Positions 34,761 through 47,489 of a DNA stretch of 64,000 nucleotides are shown one piece after another. Within the stretch, counting starts at the first letter, position 1. The number at the start of each line of letters is the position of its first letter. The stretch is taken from contig NC_134543.1 in assembly GCF_050624435.1 (NCBI RefSeq), positions 126,199,475 to 126,263,474 on the forward strand, written 5' to 3'. The DNA is from Tenrec ecaudatus. Its lineage: Eukaryota > Chordata > Mammalia > Afrosoricida > Tenrecidae. The notes beneath the pieces are model-generated. The model was given only the letters and a program-made list of their open reading frames with translations. It was not told where the DNA came from and made no database searches. Both the position numbers and the translations under genes were made by a program.

Positions 34761-35624
34761 TATGTTTTTAAATGGAAGTGCTTGAAAGTTGCTTTGAAAG
34801 AAAACAATGTGGTTCTAGAAGAGTATGTAACAAAGGAGCTGGGCTCCTTTAGAGAACAAAACCCGCTGGTTATGTCATGCTTCTTAGTTTAGGGCAGCAT
34901 TGAAGACCCACAATGACCTGACCAGGTCTGGCCTTGCTCAGCCTTATTCTCTTATTTCCCACTGTGTCCAGATGTTTACAGCCATTCCTCCATCTTATGC
35001 AAGTTCAACCCTTCCTTGCCCCAAGGAATTCAGCTTCAAACCCTGCCTTTCTTTCAACTTAGACAGAATAGTGTGTCTTTGAAGCCCTCCATAGCCCTCT
35101 TCCTACTGGCCATCTCCAGAACTGATTTATTTTTCCTCTTTGCTAGGATTTCTGCCGTAGAACTTTATCACATAATGTCTTTAATTGTAATTATTTGTGA
35201 CTGTATACTTCTCTCTCCTTCTAAGTACCATAAGAGACCATTGTGTTCTTGGTCTCATATGGCACCTGCCCCAATTTTTGAATATACCTTTATGTGAAAT
35301 TCAATGCTTGCCTCATTGAAATGGAATTTAACTTCAATTCAGCACATTTCATTTCCAATTAAATAAACTAGGACCAAAGACTGAAAGCATTGCGAAATAT
35401 TCAGTCAGGAAGAAGGCCTTTACTGCCTGTAGCAGTACTTTGGTTCCAGTACGTCTTACATAGCTGACGGGGAAACTTGGAAGGAAGGGCTGGAGGTGCA
35501 TAGGTGGGGAGGGAGAAAAAGTTCAGTCACAAGAACCAGACTGGTTCTGTTAGTGGAGTGTAGGCATTGTTGGGCCCTCTGGGCGTTTTTGACCTCTGGA
35601 TAGTCTTGTAGTTTTCCTTCTTTC

Positions 35625-35960
35625 ATAAATGTTCATTGGACTCTTACTATCTGTCAGGCTCTATTTTAGCTGTTTAAGATCTATTAGTAAAAGACAAAAC
35701 GAGATCCCTCGCTTTAAGAACAAAACAAAACAAAAATCCCCAGCCTCATGGATCTTTCATCAGAAGACAGAAATAAGCATCATGAATAAGGCCATTATAT
35801 ATTATTCAGAGAGTTCGGGATATTCCGTTTGGGGAAAATAAAGCAGAGTAAGGGAGATTGAACCTGTGGAGGGATGATTAGGTGGGAAGGTTGCACTTTT
35901 AAATAAGACGGCCAGCACAGACCTCTTTGAGAAATGTGGTGTTCGTGTGGTTCTGGGCTC
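35625..35960 (-). repeat. L2-like remnant, antisense
   Basis: TTCATTGGACTCTTACTATC, TGTCAGGCTCTATTTTAGCT, CCTCATGGATCTTTCATCAG, then CAGCACAGACCTCTTTGAGA, the usual continuation of old L2-associated sequence. Confidence 0.5.
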
Positions 35961-36903
35961 TGTGTCTCCCTGAGGTTGCTGCATGCACTTGCCCAGCAGA
36001 GGACGAGGTAGTGTCTGCAGTTGTTCCCAAGAGGGAAACGGCCGCACGTGTATGTTCTCAACTCCTGGCCGCGCCTGGGGCTGGCATTCCTGGAAGTTAA
36101 TCAGGGTGAAATTGCAGTCAGTCATGTCTGGAAGACACTGGAGGTGGAACTGGAGGGCTTCTAAGCCGACCAGTTCCCTGGGGAGAGAGAGTGAGATTGC
36201 CCTTCTGCTGACTTGGCCTTAGATGCCTGGAGTGAATGATTGAGTTAGACCTCTGAGTTTTCTCCTTACTCAGAAGGAAAAGCCTACTATTAAAACCTCT
36301 TTCTAGTGAGGCCTCAGTAACTTTTTTATGGGGTAGCCTTTTAAGAAATGACTGTGCTCTGCTTTCTTAGCTTAAACACGGAATCTTCAGGTTGGTGTGT
36401 GGTACTAGTACCACACTCCACTTCCTCGCAGCCGAGAGCTATGGTTTAGTTCAGAGGGCAGAAGATGGAGTCCTGAGATCTCTAGATGCTCTCGCTTAAC
36501 GTACGTGTTTGTGTGTGTGGCAGAGTAGAAGAGCTAGGGGCCTTCTGTTGGAGTTCCTCTTGTTGCCATACATGAAAGTTATTTGGGAACAGAGATACTT
36601 TAAGCTAGTCTGCAGTTTTGGTAATTGGTTGGCAGCTAAAATACCTAATGTACAAGAGATAGACTATCTCGTTTCTGCCCTTGGGATATGTAAGCTATTA
36701 CTAGTGACCATCAAACTCAGCCTGTTACAGTGTGTGCTATTTGAGGTAGCTGGAGTGCAAGGTATATTGGGACCTATGCACTCTTCTTTACTTGTTTCTT
36801 CCACAACTTGTGCAATTGCAGTGCGCAGGAGACAACGAGCCAGTCTGTGGAAATGTGGTCTTTTTAATGATTTTAGAATAAGTTTTTAATCAGTATGTTA
36901 AAT
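35960..36903. other. Probable intron, no recognised feature
   Basis: No supportable exon or repeat; open frames on both strands are short and lack splice context. Confidence 0.4.
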
Positions 36904-37097
36904 GTGTGGAGTCGATGCCAATCCATGACAATGCCACTGTATCAGGGTAGAATTAGGCGTCATTGTGTTCTTAGTAGCTGAGTTTTCAGAAGTAGATCAC
37001 CAGACCTTTCTTCTGAGGTACCTCTGGGCAAGGTAATTCAAACCTCCAGTCTGTTGGTTAGTTGTCCAACATTAGTACCACTTAGGGTTTCTGAGTG
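36904..37097 (-). repeat. AfroSINE, antisense
   Basis: GAGTCGATGCCAATCCATGA, GGTAGAATTAGGCGTCATTG, GTAATTCAAACCTCCAGTCT, ACCACTTAGGGTTTCT. Diverged. Confidence 0.7.
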
Positions 37098-37752
37098 GCA
37101 CAACTTTTGTTTCTTTCATGCTTCCAGTGGAATGAGAACCAGGCCTAGAAGGGGTGGCTAGGCTAGGCAGGATTTTACTTGGTTTTCTCTTTCAGGATTT
37201 GGTAGATACCAAACTTGAAATAATATATTCTCACTACACATGCCTAAGTAGTGCACTAACATAATGCTTCTGTTAAGAATTTAAAGCCAGCAGCTGTTGA
37301 TTCAATTGTATGTTGTTTTTTCTTTGGCGGGTGAATGGATCACAGTAACCGAGCAAATTGTATTGTTTTTATTAGTACACGTGCATTAATTTGCTAGTAA
37401 AAACTGTCTTTTTAATAGCAGCAGTGTTTCTATGGATTGGATTAGACTCTTCAGTGAGGGCACAGCCTGGAATCCAGACAGTGTGGGTTTGAGATGAGTT
37501 TCATGGCACTGTCTGACAATGAGAGAGCAGGGCACTGTCTGGCAATATTCTTTTCTTAGGGAGTCTTTCTTATTGCTGAGGATATGCGTAGCAAAGCATA
37601 AACTAATTTAACAGTTTCTGTGTATTATTTACTAACAATGATAATATTCTTTAGGTTGTTTCAACTATTCTCACTCCCTTTTCTGAGTCGTTCCTCCTCC
37701 ATCAACATAAACTCAGTGTCCCTCAAAGTTTTGGGTTGCTTTTGTCAATTTG

Positions 37753-37912
37753 AGGGAACCGTGGTGGGTTAGTTGGCTTTCACATTGGACTAACCGAGAG
37801 GACATAGGTTTTAAATTCACTAGCTTTTCTGTGGGAGAAGCAAGATGAGGCTCTACATTTACAGTCTCAGAAACCCTAAATAGGGTTGCTTTGATTGGGT
37901 TTAGTTTTTTTT
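37753..37912 (+). repeat. AfroSINE
   Basis: GGAACCGTGGTGGGTTAGTT, TCTGTGGGAGAAGCAAGATG, CATTTACAGTCTCAGAAACC. Confidence 0.8.
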
Positions 37913-37914
37913 GC

Positions 37915-39478
37915 TTGTCAGTGTGATTCTTTCTTAAAGCAAGTAGGTATATTATATTTAATTACCTCAAGCATTTAAAAGTGCCATCTCTGCTATTTTT
38001 TCTTTCTCCTCCTCTTCATAGGAAAAGTAATGAGCGAATGATTTAATTCATACCTAAGATAATTGATGGAGGGAGACTAACCATTGAGCTCTGGAAATGC
38101 TGGACTATACTTCTTGGGACTGATAGTAGCAGTAAAGGATTGCATTGTTTATAAGCAATAACAAACAGTAGTATACAAAATTTTTTTTCCTATAACAAAG
38201 GAAGGGGATATGGAATCTTGAAGGGTTGAAATTTGATCTTAAATAAAACAGCCCTAATCAAAATGATGTTACTGAACTGGAGAAGTTGCCAATTAGGCAA
38301 AATAGTAATAATGAGGGGTTTATTTATATATGCATAGGTTGGTTGCATATGTCCTTGAGAGCAAATATGAAGATATTTTTTTAATTAAGCTAAATAACCC
38401 CCTTCAACTGGCAGCTTTAGATCTTACAAGGCTAAGAAATAACCTGGATTTTACCTCAAGAATCAAACAAGAACTGGTTCAGGTTTCTTCAAGCACTATT
38501 AAATAGCATTCATACTGTGATTACATTCAGAGAAGAGAAATAAAAATCTATCTTATGGTGATTCAGTGTTTGGAAATCAGCTGCGATCAGAATCTATATT
38601 GGGGAAAAGGGAAAAAAAGATTCTAAAAAGTAAATAACCCACTGAGGTTCAAAGATTTAAGAGAACACCATTATATCAAAAGTAATGGAGCCAAGGGATT
38701 AATGAACCAATAAACTTGCAAAAGAACCACGGTTATTTGGCATTGGCTTAGAGGCTGAGAGGGGAGAAAGACATCCTGTAAGTGTTAGAAATGTTTACGG
38801 TCTGACCAAAGAAGCCCACGACGTGGTAATAGTTGGATGCAATTTAGAAGGTATGTGGAAGGCAAAAAAATGGATTCAGTAAGTCTCTACACAATTGATG
38901 ATAAGGATGTTTTTGTTTTATTAGAAGACATATTAAAAACAGAAAGGCAGCTAGATAGGTGCTAAGACTACTTGATCATGCTATGCAGAGTCTCTTAAGA
39001 ATGAAAATTTGCACACACACCCTTTTTTTTCTTTTGAAACAGCCTAAAGTTTCTTAGTCAAATGATGGTAGGATAGTTTACATCAGGAGAAGTCACTTGT
39101 GAGGAATCATAGACAGTTGTGTGTGGTCAGAGTTGTTACTGGGGAACATTGTTTAGTTAGAAAAGACTTCTGATGAGGTCATGCCAAAAGCTATTTACAA
39201 ACTTTTTTAGCCATGGAATGGGAGAAAGATATAATGTTTCGTATTAACAAACTGACTTTCTCACAGTAAGGTTCACAGTCCCTACCTGCAATGCTGAAAT
39301 CCCGAACACCCTGAAAACAACAATATGGGAAAGTAGCTTGCAAATTTGACTTAAACAAGAGACTGTTGTTCTTTTTCAAGTGAACATCTGTTTTACTGTA
39401 GGAATACTATTGACTCTGAGTTCAGGGTGCTGTGCCAGTTTACACTGGGGGTATTATACTATGTAAATGCTACAAAAC
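37915..39478. other. Probable intron, no recognised feature
   Basis: AT-rich. A good acceptor-like tract (TTTCTCCTCCTCTTCATAG at about 38021) is not followed by an exon I can support. Confidence 0.4.
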
Positions 39479-39481
39479 CCC

Positions 39482-39571
39482 AAAAACCTCATTACCATTG
39501 ACTTGATTCTGATTCATAGTGACAGTACAGGACGGAGTAGAATTGTCCCTTGTGGGTTTCCAAGACTGTAA
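39482..39571 (-). repeat. AfroSINE, antisense, first half
   Basis: AACCTCATTACCATTGACTT, CTGATTCATAGTGACAG, GGGTTTCCAAGACTGTAAC; broken here and resumed at 40668 after a LINE insertion. Confidence 0.85.
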
Positions 39572-40667
39572 CTTTTTTTTCAAAACAATTTTATTGGCAT
39601 ATATTTCACATATCATACAATTCAGCAGTTCAATCATCACCCTAATCAGTTTTAGAACTATTTGTTCTTCTACTTATCATTATCAGCTCCCATTTCCCCC
39701 CAGCCTCCCATGCTACACTCTCATTGTTTTTTAAAAAATTAATCATTTTATTGGGAGCTCTTATAGATATTGTAACAATTCATACCTCAGTCAGATCAAA
39801 CATAATTGTTCAATTGCTGCCACCATCAATTTCACAACATTTTCTTCTTGAACTCTTTGATAACAGCTCCGTTTTATCCCCTCCCTCTCCCGCCTTACCC
39901 CCAGGAACCCTAATTATGACCAAGGAACCATTTTTAATCCAATTACAGTCTATAGAGTTATCTATCCTGGATTTCATATACAGAAAAACATTTAAAAAAA
40001 TTTAAACTACAAATGATAACAAAGTAAAAATCTCAGTAGAAAAGAAAAAAACTAATTTAAAATGGATCAAAAGGAAGATCAAATGATAAGGTATTAAATT
40101 TTGACCTAACCATCTGCAGTAGTCTACTTTCCAATACATTCTGAATGATAAGGATATTCGCACCCTTGGGCTATCGTCAGAGGGGCTATTCACTAAAGGT
40201 TTAATTTACTTGTATTTCCCCCTTTTTTTTAACTGAAAACTTTAAACTGGGTCAAAAGGGCAGTTAGATGATAAGATACTACACTTTAACAAGGACCAGC
40301 TTTACAATGCTCAGTCTGATAATAAGGCTGTTCACATTCTTCAACTGTGGCCAGAGGTCTAATCCACGGGTGGACACTGCAAATGGATTGGGGGCTTCAC
40401 TTTAATCCCTGAGGAGCCCTGGTGCTATCGTGGTTACTTGCGGGCTGCAATCCCAATGTTAGGGAGTTTGAAACTACCATCAGCTCTGCGCATGAAAACC
40501 TGTGCTTTCTGTTCCCATAAAGTTACAGTTTCTGAAATCTACAGGATGTTGCTGTGAGTCCACATTGACTTGATGGCCCTAAGAGAGAGGGAGAAGGAGG
40601 GGAGCCCCAGGGAGGGTGAGACCTCACTTAGATGACTGCTTGTTTTTAAGACAAGCCTTTAAGACAA
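39571..40667 (-). repeat. L1-type LINE block inside AfroSINE
   Basis: Two LINE 3' ends in antisense (from 39571 and from 39727, the second of a distinct subfamily with ATTGGGAGCTCTTATAGATA and CAATTGCTGCCACCATC). The block ends in the L1 block GATGACTGCTTGTTTTTAAG, CAAGCCTTTAAGAC. A SINE lies inside it at 40413-40582. The SINE sequence AAGACTGTAAC before and AAAACTGTAAC after the block acts as the target duplication. Confidence 0.7.
40413..40582 (+). repeat. AfroSINE inside LINE
   Basis: GGAGCCCTGGTGCTATCGTG, GGGCTGCAATCCCAATG, GTTACAGTTTCTGAAATCT, CATTGACTTGATGGCCCT. Confidence 0.88.
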
Positions 40668-40786
40668 AACTGTAACTCTTTACAAGAGTAGAAAGCCTCG
40701 TCTTTCTCCCTCAGAGTAGCTGGGGGTTTTGAACTGCTGACCTTGAGCTGAACAAAGTGCAATCCACTATGCCACCAGGGCTCCTC
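40668..40786 (-). repeat. AfroSINE, antisense, second half
   Basis: CTGTAACTCTTTACAAGAGT, GTTTTGAACTGCTGACCTTG, CACTATGCCACCAGGGCTCC; completes the copy at 39482-39571. Confidence 0.88.
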
Positions 40787-40894
40787 CTATTATACTGTAT
40801 TAAAAACAAACAAACCATACTCAACTGTCATCAAGTTGATTCCTAATAGGATACGTTTTTATTTATTTATAGAACATTTTCTTTTTACTGTTTT

Positions 40895-41480
40895 CCAAAA
40901 CTGTTTTATTGGGAACGAATACAAATACAAATGCATCGTTCAGTCACGTCAAGCAGTATTGTACAATGGCTAAAACGGTATCCAAACATTCTCTCCCTTC
41001 TTAAACTCATTGACATCAGGTCCTTTTTACCACTCCCCAGTTTTAGAACATTTTCTTCATTTTAAAAAATTTTCTTCATTCTTGTAGCCATTATTATTAG
41101 TTCCTCATTTCCCTCTACCTTCTTCTGTCATAATCCTAAGAAGCTATTAATCTACTTGCTGTTTCTATAGACTCGCCTGTCCTGAAGTTCATATAAAGAA
41201 AATCATACAAAAACACAACAGAATCCAACAACAGAATAAATCACAGAAATACTTCAATCCAAAAGATAGCAGAAAGTAATAAAAACTGGAACAAGTTAAA
41301 AGTGGGCCAAAACATATACGGTAGTTAACCTAACTATGACTGCAGTAATTCATTTTACAATGTGTTGTGTCTGGGCACAAGACTATTCACATCTTTGGTC
41401 AGTGGTCCAAGGGAAATCAGTGGAGACTTAATCCGTGTGGGAGCTATGTAAATGGATTTGGGGCATACCTACTACACATC
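40895..41480 (-). repeat. L1-type LINE, second subfamily, antisense
   Basis: AACTGTTTTATTGGGAACGA, GTTCAGTCACGTCAAGCAGT, CATTCTCTCCCTTCTTAAAC, then the same tract order as in the 39.7-40.6 kb copy. Confidence 0.65.
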
Positions 41481-43019
41481 TCTTAGATATCTCTGGAGCA
41501 CCTCAAATTCAACATGTTCAAAACCAAACTCCTCCTCTCTGCCTTTCCCTACTCAAAACAAAAACCTGAAACAAAACAACAAAAACCCAGTCCCCTTGCA
41601 ATGTTTACAATTTCAGTGAATGGCACAATCACACAAGTTAGAAACCAGAGAATCATCTTTGTTAACCCCTCTGTCTCCATGTCCAACCCACCATAAAGCT
41701 CCCCATAGGATGCATTTATCATCACATACGTACATACATACAGATAAAATAATTCAGGCTCAAGTAGTGTGATCACTTGCTTGAGGTAGTGTCACATCTA
41801 GTTGGAGTTGAGAATTGAGGCTTTCTATTTCCTTTTGTGTGTTGATAGAAGAGTTTAAGCAAGGCCACTCATTTGATGTTTTAAAAAAGCGTCATGTTTT
41901 GCAAAAGTGCGATATCCAAGTTTTCCCTGTGACGCTGAGCTCATCTAAGTAGTTAGGTCCTTTCTGCGTTTCCTAGGGCTGCAGTCACAAATAGCACACA
42001 TTGGGTGGCTTCAAAAAACAGAAGTCCAAATTCAAGGCCTAGCCCTGGGTGTGGGGGGTGGGTGTGGGTGTGTATCTGCCTACGTCTGTCTTTCTGCCCC
42101 TGGGGAACCTCTAGAAAAAGAGGCGTCCTTGCTGCTTTGTTTTTGGAAGCCCCGGGCATTTCTTGAATTATCTTTACTTGTCATGTTTTCTTATTTGATG
42201 TCTTTCCCCTCTTGCTAGCATTCTCATTTATAGCACCCCACTCAAAAGCAATTAGGGCCCTCCCTGCTCTGGCATTACTGCATTGTTACCTGTAGACATC
42301 TGCAGAGAAAAGTCCTAGTTCAAAGCCACACAGGATTCCAATCTTCAGTGCAAGTGTTAGAGCTTCAACTTACCTTTTTGGAGTACACAGTTAAATCCAT
42401 AACAGGTCCTCACATTGTTAAGATTCTATTTTACGGATATATTACTGGTTGAGTGATGTGAAACATGGAAGATGGGCTTCAATATGAATAAGTATTGTAT
42501 TTAAAAGGAAACAAAAAAAAAAAGGAAACAAAGTCCAAACAACATCTTAGATGAGTAATATCTAACACTTGTAAGCCCCTTAAGGAAACTAAGAATCTAG
42601 GTAAGCTCTTAAGTGTTCTGGACAGGAAAATGCCTAATATCATTAGGAAAAAAAATCAGAATTAAATAAAAGTAACAGTTAACTGCTCCCTGTGTAAAAT
42701 CAAGGTTTGTCTATATGGTTATTGTGTAGTCTGTTGATTCCCCAAGAAGTACATATCAGAGCTGGTAAGTAAATGAGTGACGTAAAGACCTAAATGAAGA
42801 TATGAACCCCCCCCCCCATTAAAAAAAGGTTTCAGCTTTAAAACCAGAGGGACTATGAAACTGATAAGACTACATGGACTTTTTACACCAATTTATAGTA
42901 ACCTCTACTAGATTGAGAACATCCTTCACATTAGAAATGATTTTAGCTTAATTATTGGGGTACCGTTAGGAATAATAGTAAACAAAATGTTTTAACTGTA
43001 GAACAACAGAAAAATTCAT
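41480..43019. other. Probable intron; weak ancient repeat at 41955-42175
   Basis: TTTCCTAGGGCTGCAGTCAC, GGGTGGCTTCAAAAAACAGA, GAAGTCCAAATTCAAGGCCT resemble a widespread old mammalian repeat. Otherwise nothing recognised. Confidence 0.4.
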
Positions 43020-43020
43020 T

Positions 43021-43203
43021 CCTTTCAAGTCTGTCCCAACTCATTGTCATTCTTTAGGGTGGAGTAGAACTCCAACAGGGTTTCCAAGGCTGTAAATCTT
43101 CTGTCTTCAGACTACCACATCCATCTTTGGAGCATCTGCTAGATTAGAGTACCTAAGCTTTTGGTTAATAACCAGATTAACCACTGCACTACCAGGGCTT
43201 TTA
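43021..43203 (-). repeat. AfroSINE, antisense
   Basis: AAGTCTGTCCCAACTCATTG, GGGTGGAGTAGAACTCC, GGGTTTCCAAGGCTGTAAAT, AACCACTGCACTACCAGGGC. Confidence 0.85.
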
Positions 43204-43249
43204 ACAGTAGAGGATATTAAAAATAAAGATCAAGAAGGCACTGTATTTT

Positions 43250-43870
43250 TAAACTAAACTTTTATTTTGAGGTAGTTGTAGTGTCTTGCAATTGTAAAAA
43301 TAATAGAGATATATGTTTTCTACACTATTCAATTCTCCTAGTGATAACATCTTGTACAACTATAGTACATAATCACAAGTATTGATAATTATACATTATG
43401 ATACAATTCACCTGCTTGTTCAGTTCTCTCCAGTTCTACTTGTACACATTTGTGTATGTGTGTGTGTTTATTTCTAAGCAGTTTTAGCACATCAGTCAAG
43501 ATAATCAGTTTGATCACCCTTTCTGTTGACCTTTATGCGCATACTCACCTCCTTCTTCCCTTTACACTCCCCTACACAAGAAGAGTTTTGATGTTACTGG
43601 GTTGATGTATTTTATAATAGCTTATTATGAAAATCTAGGAATGTTTTTTGGGGGTAAATCCTTAACTCTTTATAAAATAATTTTGAAATTTAGATTATAA
43701 AAGTAATAAAAACTTTTTTCTCATGAATTTTGTATTAAAATCAAGTAGCATAACAGACTGATGAAAATCAGTAAATTCACTGCTTACCCCATTCCCACTA
43801 AATCTCATTCCTACTAAATCTCATTCCCCATAGGCAACTGCTTTCAACTTTCTAGTCTTTTTCAGATTTC
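43250..43870 (-). repeat. Older L1-like LINE, antisense
   Basis: CTAAACTTTTATTTTGAGGT, GTAAAAATAATAGAGATAT, CAGTTCTCTCCAGTTCTACT, ACACATTTGTGTATGTGTGT, typical of an old mammalian L1 3' region in reverse. Confidence 0.5.
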
Positions 43871-43879
43871 TAAATAAGA

Positions 43880-44030
43880 GGAGTCCCTGGGTGGCACAGT
43901 GACGTGATCCACTGCTAACTGGCAAGTCGATGGTTCACATCAAACCGGGGGCACCTTGGAAGAAGGGTACAGCTATTGAAAACCCTATGGGGTTTTGTTG
44001 GTATTGACTCAACAGCAGCTGGTTTTGGCT
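43880..44030 (+). repeat. AfroSINE (elephant-like type)
   Basis: GGAGTCCCTGGGTGGCACAG, CCACTGCTAACTGGCAAG, ACCTTGGAAGAAGG, CCCTATGGGGTTTTGTTGGT, TTGACTCAACAGCAGCTGGT. Confidence 0.8.
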
Positions 44031-44061
44031 TTATTGTCCTTTCTCTTTAGTACGTTCTAAC

Positions 44062-44205
44062 CTGACCCACTGCTGTCTAGTTGAGTTAGATTCATAGTGA
44101 CCGTGTACCTTAAGGTTTCCAAGACTATACAACTCTATGGCAACTGACAGATCTCCCATGTTGACTGGTGGACTTGAACAACCAACCTTGTAGCCTATAT
44201 GATGA
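44062..44205 (-). repeat. AfroSINE, antisense
   Basis: GACCCACTGCTGTCTAGTTG, GATTCATAGTGACCGTG, GGTGGACTTGAACAACCAAC. Lies as an inverted pair with the preceding copy. Confidence 0.75.
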
Positions 44206-44219
44206 CATTTTGTATTTTT

Positions 44220-45002
44220 GTACTAAGTAATAATTTTATATTTTTGTATTAAGTAAATACTGTTTCTTGTTGAGCCATTTGATAGCAATTATTTTTTAAT
44301 CTTTCTGATTCATTTCTACCTTCTGAGCTTTTATCTTTGGGCAAATGCTGCCCTTTTGATTAGGAATGGTTACTTTTTCTAAATAGAGTTTACCTCCCAG
44401 GTGTTATTGTTCACCTGTACATTGCTTGATTGAAAGTCAAGTGCATTGTCTTAGTTAATTTCCATATTTTATTTCCTGACTTGATCTCCCTGGGTTCTAC
44501 ACAGTAATACAAAATTCATGTTAAAGGTTTTTTTTTTAAGGATGTTATGTTGTAATGTCAGTGAGAAATGCTCAGGACAGTTGTTTATCCCAGGACATGT
44601 TACAAAGTTTCAGGTTTGCTAATAAATGTCCAAAGGGGCATGCCACTCTGCTGTAAGCCTCAACCAAAAGCCATTCAGCTAATAGCTCCTTGGGTCAGCA
44701 AACTCTCAGCTCCCTAATTTAAGTGCTCAGAGACATCCCACTCCAATAAGCCTTAGCCCAAAGACTTTATGCTCCACTTCTGTGGGTCAAAAAGCCCAAC
44801 TTCCCCAAGTTAGTGTCTAGAGGCACCCTACTCTGCAAGCCAGCTTCCTGCATAAAAGTACTCTTCATTTGCTTCCTTGGGTTGGGAAGTCTATTCCTCT
44901 CTTCCATGCACTGGCTCCTAGTTCTGCTGCTGCTCCTCGGTCATCAGGACCCAGGAGGATCACAGCACAGATCTCAGGTCCAGAGAATGTGTGCCACTCC
45001 TC
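44220..45002. other. No recognised gene; possible unclassified repeat
   Basis: 44630-45000 contains repeated-looking phrases (CATGCCACTCTGCTGTAAGC / GGCACCCTACTCTGCAAGCC) suggestive of a divergent internal duplication. Not assignable. Confidence 0.35.
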
Positions 45003-45900
45003 GCATTTGCTTATTTATTTATAAAAATCATTTTATTGGGGACTCATACAAATCATCACAATCCATACATGCATCCATTGTGTCAAGCACATTTGTTCAT
45101 TTGTTGCCATCATCATTCTCAAAACGTTTTCTTTCTACTTGAGCCCTTGGTATCAGCGCCTCATTTTTCCCCTCCCTCTCCAGCCCCCATCCCTCATGAC
45201 CCCTTGATAATTTATAAATTATTACTTTGTCATGTCTTACACGGTTTGACATCTCCTTTCACCCACTTTTTTGCTGTCCGTCCCCCAGGAAGGGGGTTAT
45301 ATGGAGATTTTTGTGATCCGATCCGTTCCCCCTTTCTACCCCACCTTCCCTCCACCCTCCCAATATCGCCTCTCTCACCACTGGTCCTGAGGGGTTTATC
45401 TGCCCTGGATTCCCTGTGTTTCCAGTTCCTGTCTGTACCAGTGTACATCCTCTGATCTAGCCGGATTTATAAAGTAGAATTAGGATCATGATTGGGGTGG
45501 GGGGAGCATTAAAGACCTAGAAGAAAACTGTTTGTTTCATCATTGTTACACTAGCCCCTGATTGGTTCGTCTCCTCCCTGCGACCTTTCTGTAAGGGGAT
45601 GATGTCCGGTTGCCTACAGATGGGCTTTGGGTTTCCACTCCACACTCCCCCTCATTCACAATTTGATTTTTTGATACCTGATTCCATCGACACCTTGTGA
45701 TCACACAGGCTGGTGTGCTTCTTCCATGTGGACTTTGTTGCTTCTCAGCTAGATGGCCGCTTGTTTACCTTCAAGCCTTTAAGACCCCACATGCTAAATC
45801 GCTGTATCCCTTGATAGCCGGACACCGTCAGCTTTCTTTCACAATTGCTTATGTCCCCACTTTGTCTTCAGCGATCCTGTCAGGAAGGTGAGCATCATGG
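45003..45900 (-). repeat. L1-type 3' UTR, antisense
   Basis: ATTTTATTGGGGACTCATAC, CACAATCCATACATGCATCC, CCTTGATAATTTATAAATTA, CTGGATTCCCTGTGTTTCCA, CTGTAAGGGGATGATGTCC, TTGTTGCTTCTCAGCTAGAT, GTCAGGAAGGTGAGCATC; about 900 bp. Confidence 0.85.
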
Positions 45901-46815
45901 AACCTGGCTCTTGCTTTTCATGAGATCCCTCTTCCTGCTTCTCAGACAGCACATTTTATACAAAGCAGGCTACCACTCCATAGAATCCTGTTTGTAATTA
46001 TGCACAGGTGAATCCTATCAGTTTCTTCCCCCATCTTCCTCCCAGATCCATGCAGGGAAAGGTCATTTGTTGGTGATTAGAGACGTTAGATGAGTCACAT
46101 TAAATAATTCACTGCTCCTGCATGAGCCAGTGGGGTGAGTTCATTTCTAAGTTTGAAGGTTGTCTATAGATCATAATCTTGGTGGTTCCGCCAGTCTTTT
46201 TTTTTTCTTTTTGACATTTTTTGAATGCTTGGTTTATTCCCTTCAAACACACATCAAACCATCTAACAATTCTAAAATTACCTCGTTATTAATTATAGGG
46301 GTAACAATTCAGCATCATAGTCCCGATAAGCATTGCCTTCATCGGTGGACTCACCCCGGGTAGCGTTGGAGAGAACAGGAGTGATGTCTCCTTGGCTCCC
46401 AGCTCTGAATTTCCAGCCTCTACCTGGGTTTATGTAGGCAGTTCAGCTGGCCATTTGAAGTCAGCCAGAGTTTTATTGGGGTTCCCCAGACTTTCTGGGG
46501 CGGCCTCTAGTCTACTTGTTCACTTCACTGTGGTGATTCAGCATTTTTGTTGGGCTCTGTGAGGCTTTTATTTTCTGTCAAAATGGAGCCTCCTGTGTTC
46601 ACCATTCCTCGTCTGCGAGGCAGTTCTCCATCTTGTAAGGCGGTTGCGTGTCTTGCAAGTTAGTCTTATGTTGCTCTCGTCACGGCCCTCCAGCAGTGTT
46701 CCCAGGGTTTGCAAAGGCCTGGGTTGAGGAAGGGGGACCAGGAGCAGCTCAGAGAGGCCAGGGCATGAGGACTGTTGCCAGGATTGGAGGGTGGTTGGGT
46801 ATAGACACCTTATGT
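45901..46815. other. No recognised gene
   Basis: No supportable exon or assignable repeat. Confidence 0.4.
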
Positions 46816-47029
46816 TAAAACCAAACTAGCCAAACCCACTGCCATCAAGTCAATTCTGACCCACCATGACCCCATCAGACAGAAGAGAACTGCCCCATTG
46901 GGTTTTCAAAGCCGCAAACTTTTACAGGAAGCAGGCTGCCACATCGATCTCCCACGGAGCAGCTGGTGGGTTCAAACGGCTTATTTTTCAGTCAGCAGCC
47001 AAGCATTTCCTCTGTTACCAGGGCTCCTC
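46816..47029 (-). repeat. AfroSINE, antisense
   Basis: GCCAAACCCACTGCCATCAA, GAAGCAGGCTGCCACATCGA, GAGCAGCTGGTGGGTTC, TTACCAGGGCTCCTCG. Almost full length. Confidence 0.92.
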
Positions 47030-47291
47030 GGGTCAGGCCCGGGGATCTCAAACTCAAGATCATTTGTCCTGGTACCCATTCTGTTCTGTGGGGGACTCAG
47101 AAGAGATACTCTGTTCTTGGGGAATTCAAGATCTGTGGAGATGGATGGAGGAATGGAGGTCAGCAGTAAGCTGTCAGTTTGGTCTCTGTGCAAGAGTTCA
47201 GAGCTGGGAGATGAGACCTGGGCCACAGACCCAGACCACAATAGGGGGCAGGACATGCTTCATAGACGAGAGAGCAATGTTCCAACTCCGC

Positions 47292-47486
47292 AACCAAACT
47301 CCCTGCCATGGAGTCGATAACGCCTAACAACCCTATACGAGAAGATAGAACTGGCCCTGTGAGTTTCTGAGACTAACTCTTTATGGGAATGGAAAGTCTC
47401 GTCTTTCTCTCATGAGTGGCTGATGGCTTCGAACTGCTGACTTGGAGGTTAGCAACTGAATGCATAACCACTACACTACCAGGAGC
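47292..47486 (-). repeat. AfroSINE, antisense
   Basis: CAAACTCCCTGCCATGGAGT, CTTTATGGGAATGGAAAGTC, GGCTTCGAACTGCTGACTTG, CATAACCACTACACTACCAG. Confidence 0.9.
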
Positions 47487-47489
47487 AGT

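Noticed and set aside
35802-36125. 107-codon minus-strand frame
   Set aside because: Partly overlaps an L2-like remnant and has no recognisable domain.
38000-38060. Acceptor-like pyrimidine tract as a second exon of the CpG-island gene
   Set aside because: No paired donor and no sustained open frame or conservation clue.
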